Assembly: GCA_905209745.1 (NCBI GenBank)
Contig: CAJLUG010000005.1
Location: 1 to 16,543 of the forward strand
Length of the DNA: 16,543 nt
From: an uncultured Mycoplasma sp.
GTDB lineage: Bacteria; Bacillota_I; Bacilli_A; RF39; UBA660
Direction: 5' to 3'
Of the stretch, positions 14,763 to 16,543 are shown one piece after another. Made by a program: the position numbers and the translations under genes. Within the stretch, counting starts at the first letter, position 1. Each line of letters opens with the position of its first letter. The notes beneath the pieces are model-generated. The model was not told the DNA's origin. It worked only from the letters and a program-made list of their open reading frames with translations, and did no database searches.

Positions 14763-15030
14763 CTATAATAGATTGAAATTTCTTCATATCAAAATCAAGC
14801 AAAGTATCTAAACTGACGTCTAACGCCTGAGCGATACGAAAGATAGTAAAAGCAGAAAATGTCTTTTTCCCTTTAGGAGATTCTAATGCCCGTACAAACT
14901 CATGCGATACATCGATGGCTTCTGCTAATTCTGCTTGCGTAAGCCCTTTCGCAATACGTGCCCTTCTGACATTTTCGACAACTGCTTTTTTAAAATATTC
15001 TTCATATAAATTTCTTTCATCACGATTCAT
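14734..15030 (-). CDS. Xre-family helix-turn-helix regulator
   Basis: This 98-residue protein is one HTH_3 (Cro/C1-type) domain with short flanks. The motif LTQAELAEAIDVSHEFVRALES is followed by TIFRIAQALDVSLDTLL, the standard last helix. The ATG at 15030 is chosen because GGGTGG lies five bases upstream; a GTG at 15039 overlaps that site. It is convergent with gpmI and divergent from the polymerase gene, so it could control the shared 134-base region or itself (inference). No toxin partner is adjacent, and no membrane or sensor domain is visible. Its target is unknown. Confidence 0.85.
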   Translation of the reverse strand: MNRDERNLYEEYFKKAVVENVRRARIAKGLTQAELAEAIDVSHEFVRALESPKGKKTFSAFTIFRIAQALDVSLDTLLDFDMKKFQSIIEKAMQEKSS

Positions 15031-15115
15031 AGTTACCACCCTTTAAGAGTAGTATGCACTAATTTTAAAAAATAATATGTAAACCACGAAGCTACACAAA
15101 ATAAAGCATGTTCGA

Positions 15116-15144
15116 TTGTCGGAGTAAAGAAACTACATTATAAT
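15116..15144 (+). promoter_or_regulatory. Promoter of the Y-family polymerase gene
   Basis: TTGTCG (15116-15121) and TATAAT (15139-15144) are 17 bases apart. The start would be near 15151, at the AGAGGTG ribosome site, giving a leader of about 14 bases. Confidence 0.68.
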
Positions 15145-15164
15145 AAAGAAAAGAGGTGAAAAAT

Positions 15165-16391
15165 ATGAAAGAACGATTAATTTTTCATATAGATGTAAAT
15201 AATGCCTTTTTATCTTGGAGTGCCGTCTTATTATTAAAAGAAGGATATAAAAAAGATATTAGAAAGATACCATCAATCATCGGTGGAAGAGAAGACAAAA
15301 GAAGTGGTATTGTCTTAGCAAAGTCTCCAGTAGCGAAAAAATATGGTATTAAAACTGCAGAAACCATCTATCAAGCAAAAAAGAAATGTCCATCTCTAGA
15401 AATATATCCTCCAAACTATCGCTGGTATTATCAAAAATCAAGAGAACTGTTTGACTATCTAAAAGACTACTCTCCATTATTAGAACAATTTTCCATTGAT
15501 GAATGTTTCTTAGATATGACAGGAACCAATTACCTATATAAAGACTATTATAAATTAGCTTTAAAAATAAAAGAGGATATTAAAGAAAAGTTTGGATATA
15601 CCGTAAATATTGGAATCGGAAACAATAAATTATGTGCCAAAATGGCATCGGATTTTGAAAAACCAGATAAAGTCCATACGTTATTAAAAGAGGAAATTAA
15701 AGAAAAACTTTGGCCACTAGATGTAGGAGATCTATTCATGGTCGGAAAAAGGACCAAAGAAGAGTTAAATGAATTAAATATATATACAATTAAAGATTTA
15801 GCTTTTGCTAGTGATACTATATTAGAAAGAAAGTTTAAGAACCAAGCCAAGCACTTAAAAGAAGCAGCCCTAGGAATAGATAATTCTAAAGTAGAACCAA
15901 GAAGTAATAAAACAACAAGTATTTCAACAACAGAAACATTGGCTCATGATTATACAGAAGAAGAAAAACTAAAAGAAGTATTATTTCGTCAAACCGAAGA
16001 TGTAACACGTGAATTAAGAAAACAAAAGCAGTATGCAACAACAGTAGCGGTCATTTATAAAAATAGTGATTTTAGAAGTTACTCTGCCCAAAGTAAATTA
16101 AAAAACCCTACCAATAGTACCAAAGAAATTTATAAGTTAGTACTTGAAATATTTGATAAGAGTTATAAAAAAGACCCTATCCGACTAATTGGAGTCAGAC
16201 TAGCTGATTTAAAAGAGAAAAAAGAAAAGCAAATGAACCTTTTTGAAGAAGAAACAAATGAGGAAGAAAAGGAAGAAGAAATTCAAAAAACGATTGATGA
16301 TATCAATCAAAAATTCGGAAAATCGATTGTTTCTCCAGCATCTCTAAAGGTGATTGGAACAAAAGATACCAAACATAATCTAAAAAATTAA
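15165..16391 (+). CDS. dinB: Y-family DNA polymerase (Pol IV/DinB type)
   Basis: This 408-residue translesion polymerase copies damaged DNA with low fidelity. The catalytic acids are Asp10 (HIDVNNAF), Asp112 and Glu113 (SIDECFLDMTG); Phe15 is the likely steric gate against ribonucleotides. The thumb helix-hairpin-helix covers about 185-215 (VGDLFMVGKRTKEELNEL) and the little-finger domain about 245-350. QMNLF at 356-360 matches the sliding-clamp binding motif (QLxLF-like), so the protein probably docks on DnaN; an acidic tail follows. The HIDVNNAFLSW opening is the variant common in Clostridia and related Firmicutes. ATG 15165 is preferred to GTG 15156, which lies in the ribosome site AGAGGTG. 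No clear terminator follows. Confidence 0.93.
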   Translation: MKERLIFHIDVNNAFLSWSAVLLLKEGYKKDIRKIPSIIGGREDKRSGIVLAKSPVAKKYGIKTAETIYQAKKKCPSLEIYPPNYRWYYQKSRELFDYLKDYSPLLEQFSIDECFLDMTGTNYLYKDYYKLALKIKEDIKEKFGYTVNIGIGNNKLCAKMASDFEKPDKVHTLLKEEIKEKLWPLDVGDLFMVGKRTKEELNELNIYTIKDLAFASDTILERKFKNQAKHLKEAALGIDNSKVEPRSNKTTSISTTETLAHDYTEEEKLKEVLFRQTEDVTRELRKQKQYATTVAVIYKNSDFRSYSAQSKLKNPTNSTKEIYKLVLEIFDKSYKKDPIRLIGVRLADLKEKKEKQMNLFEEETNEEEKEEEIQKTIDDINQKFGKSIVSPASLKVIGTKDTKHNLKN

Positions 16392-16405
16392 TACATAAAG
16401 ATGAA

Positions 16406-16481
16406 ATAGCAAGAAATACTAGACAATAAAAATGAAAATTTTGTAAAAAAAATGCTTGCATTTGTTGATATTCCTTGCTAT
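16406..16481. repeat. Inverted repeat with its right arm over a -10 box
   Basis: ATAGCAAGAAATA (16406-16418) and TATTCCTTGCTAT (16469-16481) are reverse complements at 12 of 13 positions, 50 bases apart. The right arm covers the upstream part of the -10 at 16479-16484. Confidence 0.6.
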
Positions 16482-16484
16482 AAT
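16456..16484 (+). promoter_or_regulatory. Strong promoter at the right edge of the window
   Basis: TTGCAT (16456-16461) and a perfect TATAAT (16479-16484) are 17 bases apart, and TGC before the -10 makes it extended. The start would be near 16491. It drives a gene or operon beyond the window. Confidence 0.82.
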
Positions 16485-16490
16485 TAAATA

Positions 16491-16543
16491 CGTGTGACTG
16501 CTTAGATGTGCGAGGTTGTCGATACGCCAGGTTAAGTTGTTAA
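16491..16543 (+). other. Start of an untranslated leader, possibly structured
   Basis: The 53 bases after the promoter contain no start codon with a ribosome site and are more G/C-rich than their surroundings, with GTGCGAGG and ATACGCCAGG segments that could pair in part. This looks like the beginning of a structured 5' leader, such as those before ribosomal protein operons, but the window ends too soon to identify it. Confidence 0.35.

Noticed and set aside
14734..15030. Toxin-antitoxin pair built around the Xre regulator
   Set aside because: No small partner gene lies next to it on either side; its neighbours are gpmI and the polymerase gene.

Overview
The window looks like a piece of chromosome from an AT-rich, endospore-lineage member of the Bacillota, probably of the Bacilli/Erysipelotrichia/RF39-like gut branch. 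That placement is inferred from strongly A/T-biased codons, Gram-positive AGGAGG/AGGTG ribosome sites, a recognisable Spo0A, the yvcK-whiA pair, and a membrane protein with a dockerin module. Tryptophan is encoded by TGG throughout and TGA appears only as the whiA stop, so the sequence fits the standard bacterial code. No CRISPR array, insertion sequence, rRNA or tRNA gene was seen. Coding density is very high; the longest stretch without a gene is the last 152 bases.

Layout. (1) 1-1891: 5'-truncated yvcK followed by whiA, ending at a terminator shared with the convergent clpP (1907-2482, minus). (2) 2589-4244: a TGS-domain nucleoside (uridine) kinase-like protein. (3) 4361-7756: central glycolysis, with gap, then pgk (carrying an apparent -1 frameshift at about 6257-6265), a small GNAT-like gene, and tpiA read from a TTG start. 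(4) 7858-8631: spo0A, whose upstream region holds an exact 0A-box heptamer and a 16-bp palindrome over the presumed -10. (5) 8739-11809: two single-pass membrane proteins in tandem. One has seven alternating zinc ribbons inside the cell and two WSSWS motifs outside; the other has two PASTA repeats, a Big2-like Ig domain and a dockerin. (6) 11933-14724: an AAA/DUF4143-type ATPase with eroded motifs, followed after 11 bases by gpmI. (7) 14734-15030 (minus): an Xre-type regulator convergent with gpmI. (8) 15165-16391: a Y-family DNA polymerase. The window ends with a strong promoter and the start of an untranslated leader.

How the genes fit together. GapDH, Pgk, TpiA and GpmI supply most of the triose part of glycolysis; enolase is not in the window. 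YvcK links carbon metabolism to cell-wall growth, WhiA belongs to the same conserved operon, ClpP is general proteolysis, and Spo0A is the master switch to sporulation. The zinc-ribbon and PASTA/dockerin pair is the least ordinary part. It appears to be a two-gene envelope module with a cytoplasmic zinc-ribbon array and extracellular binding domains, and I could not assign it a function. Several predicted promoters put the transcription start almost at the ribosome site, so leaders look very short.
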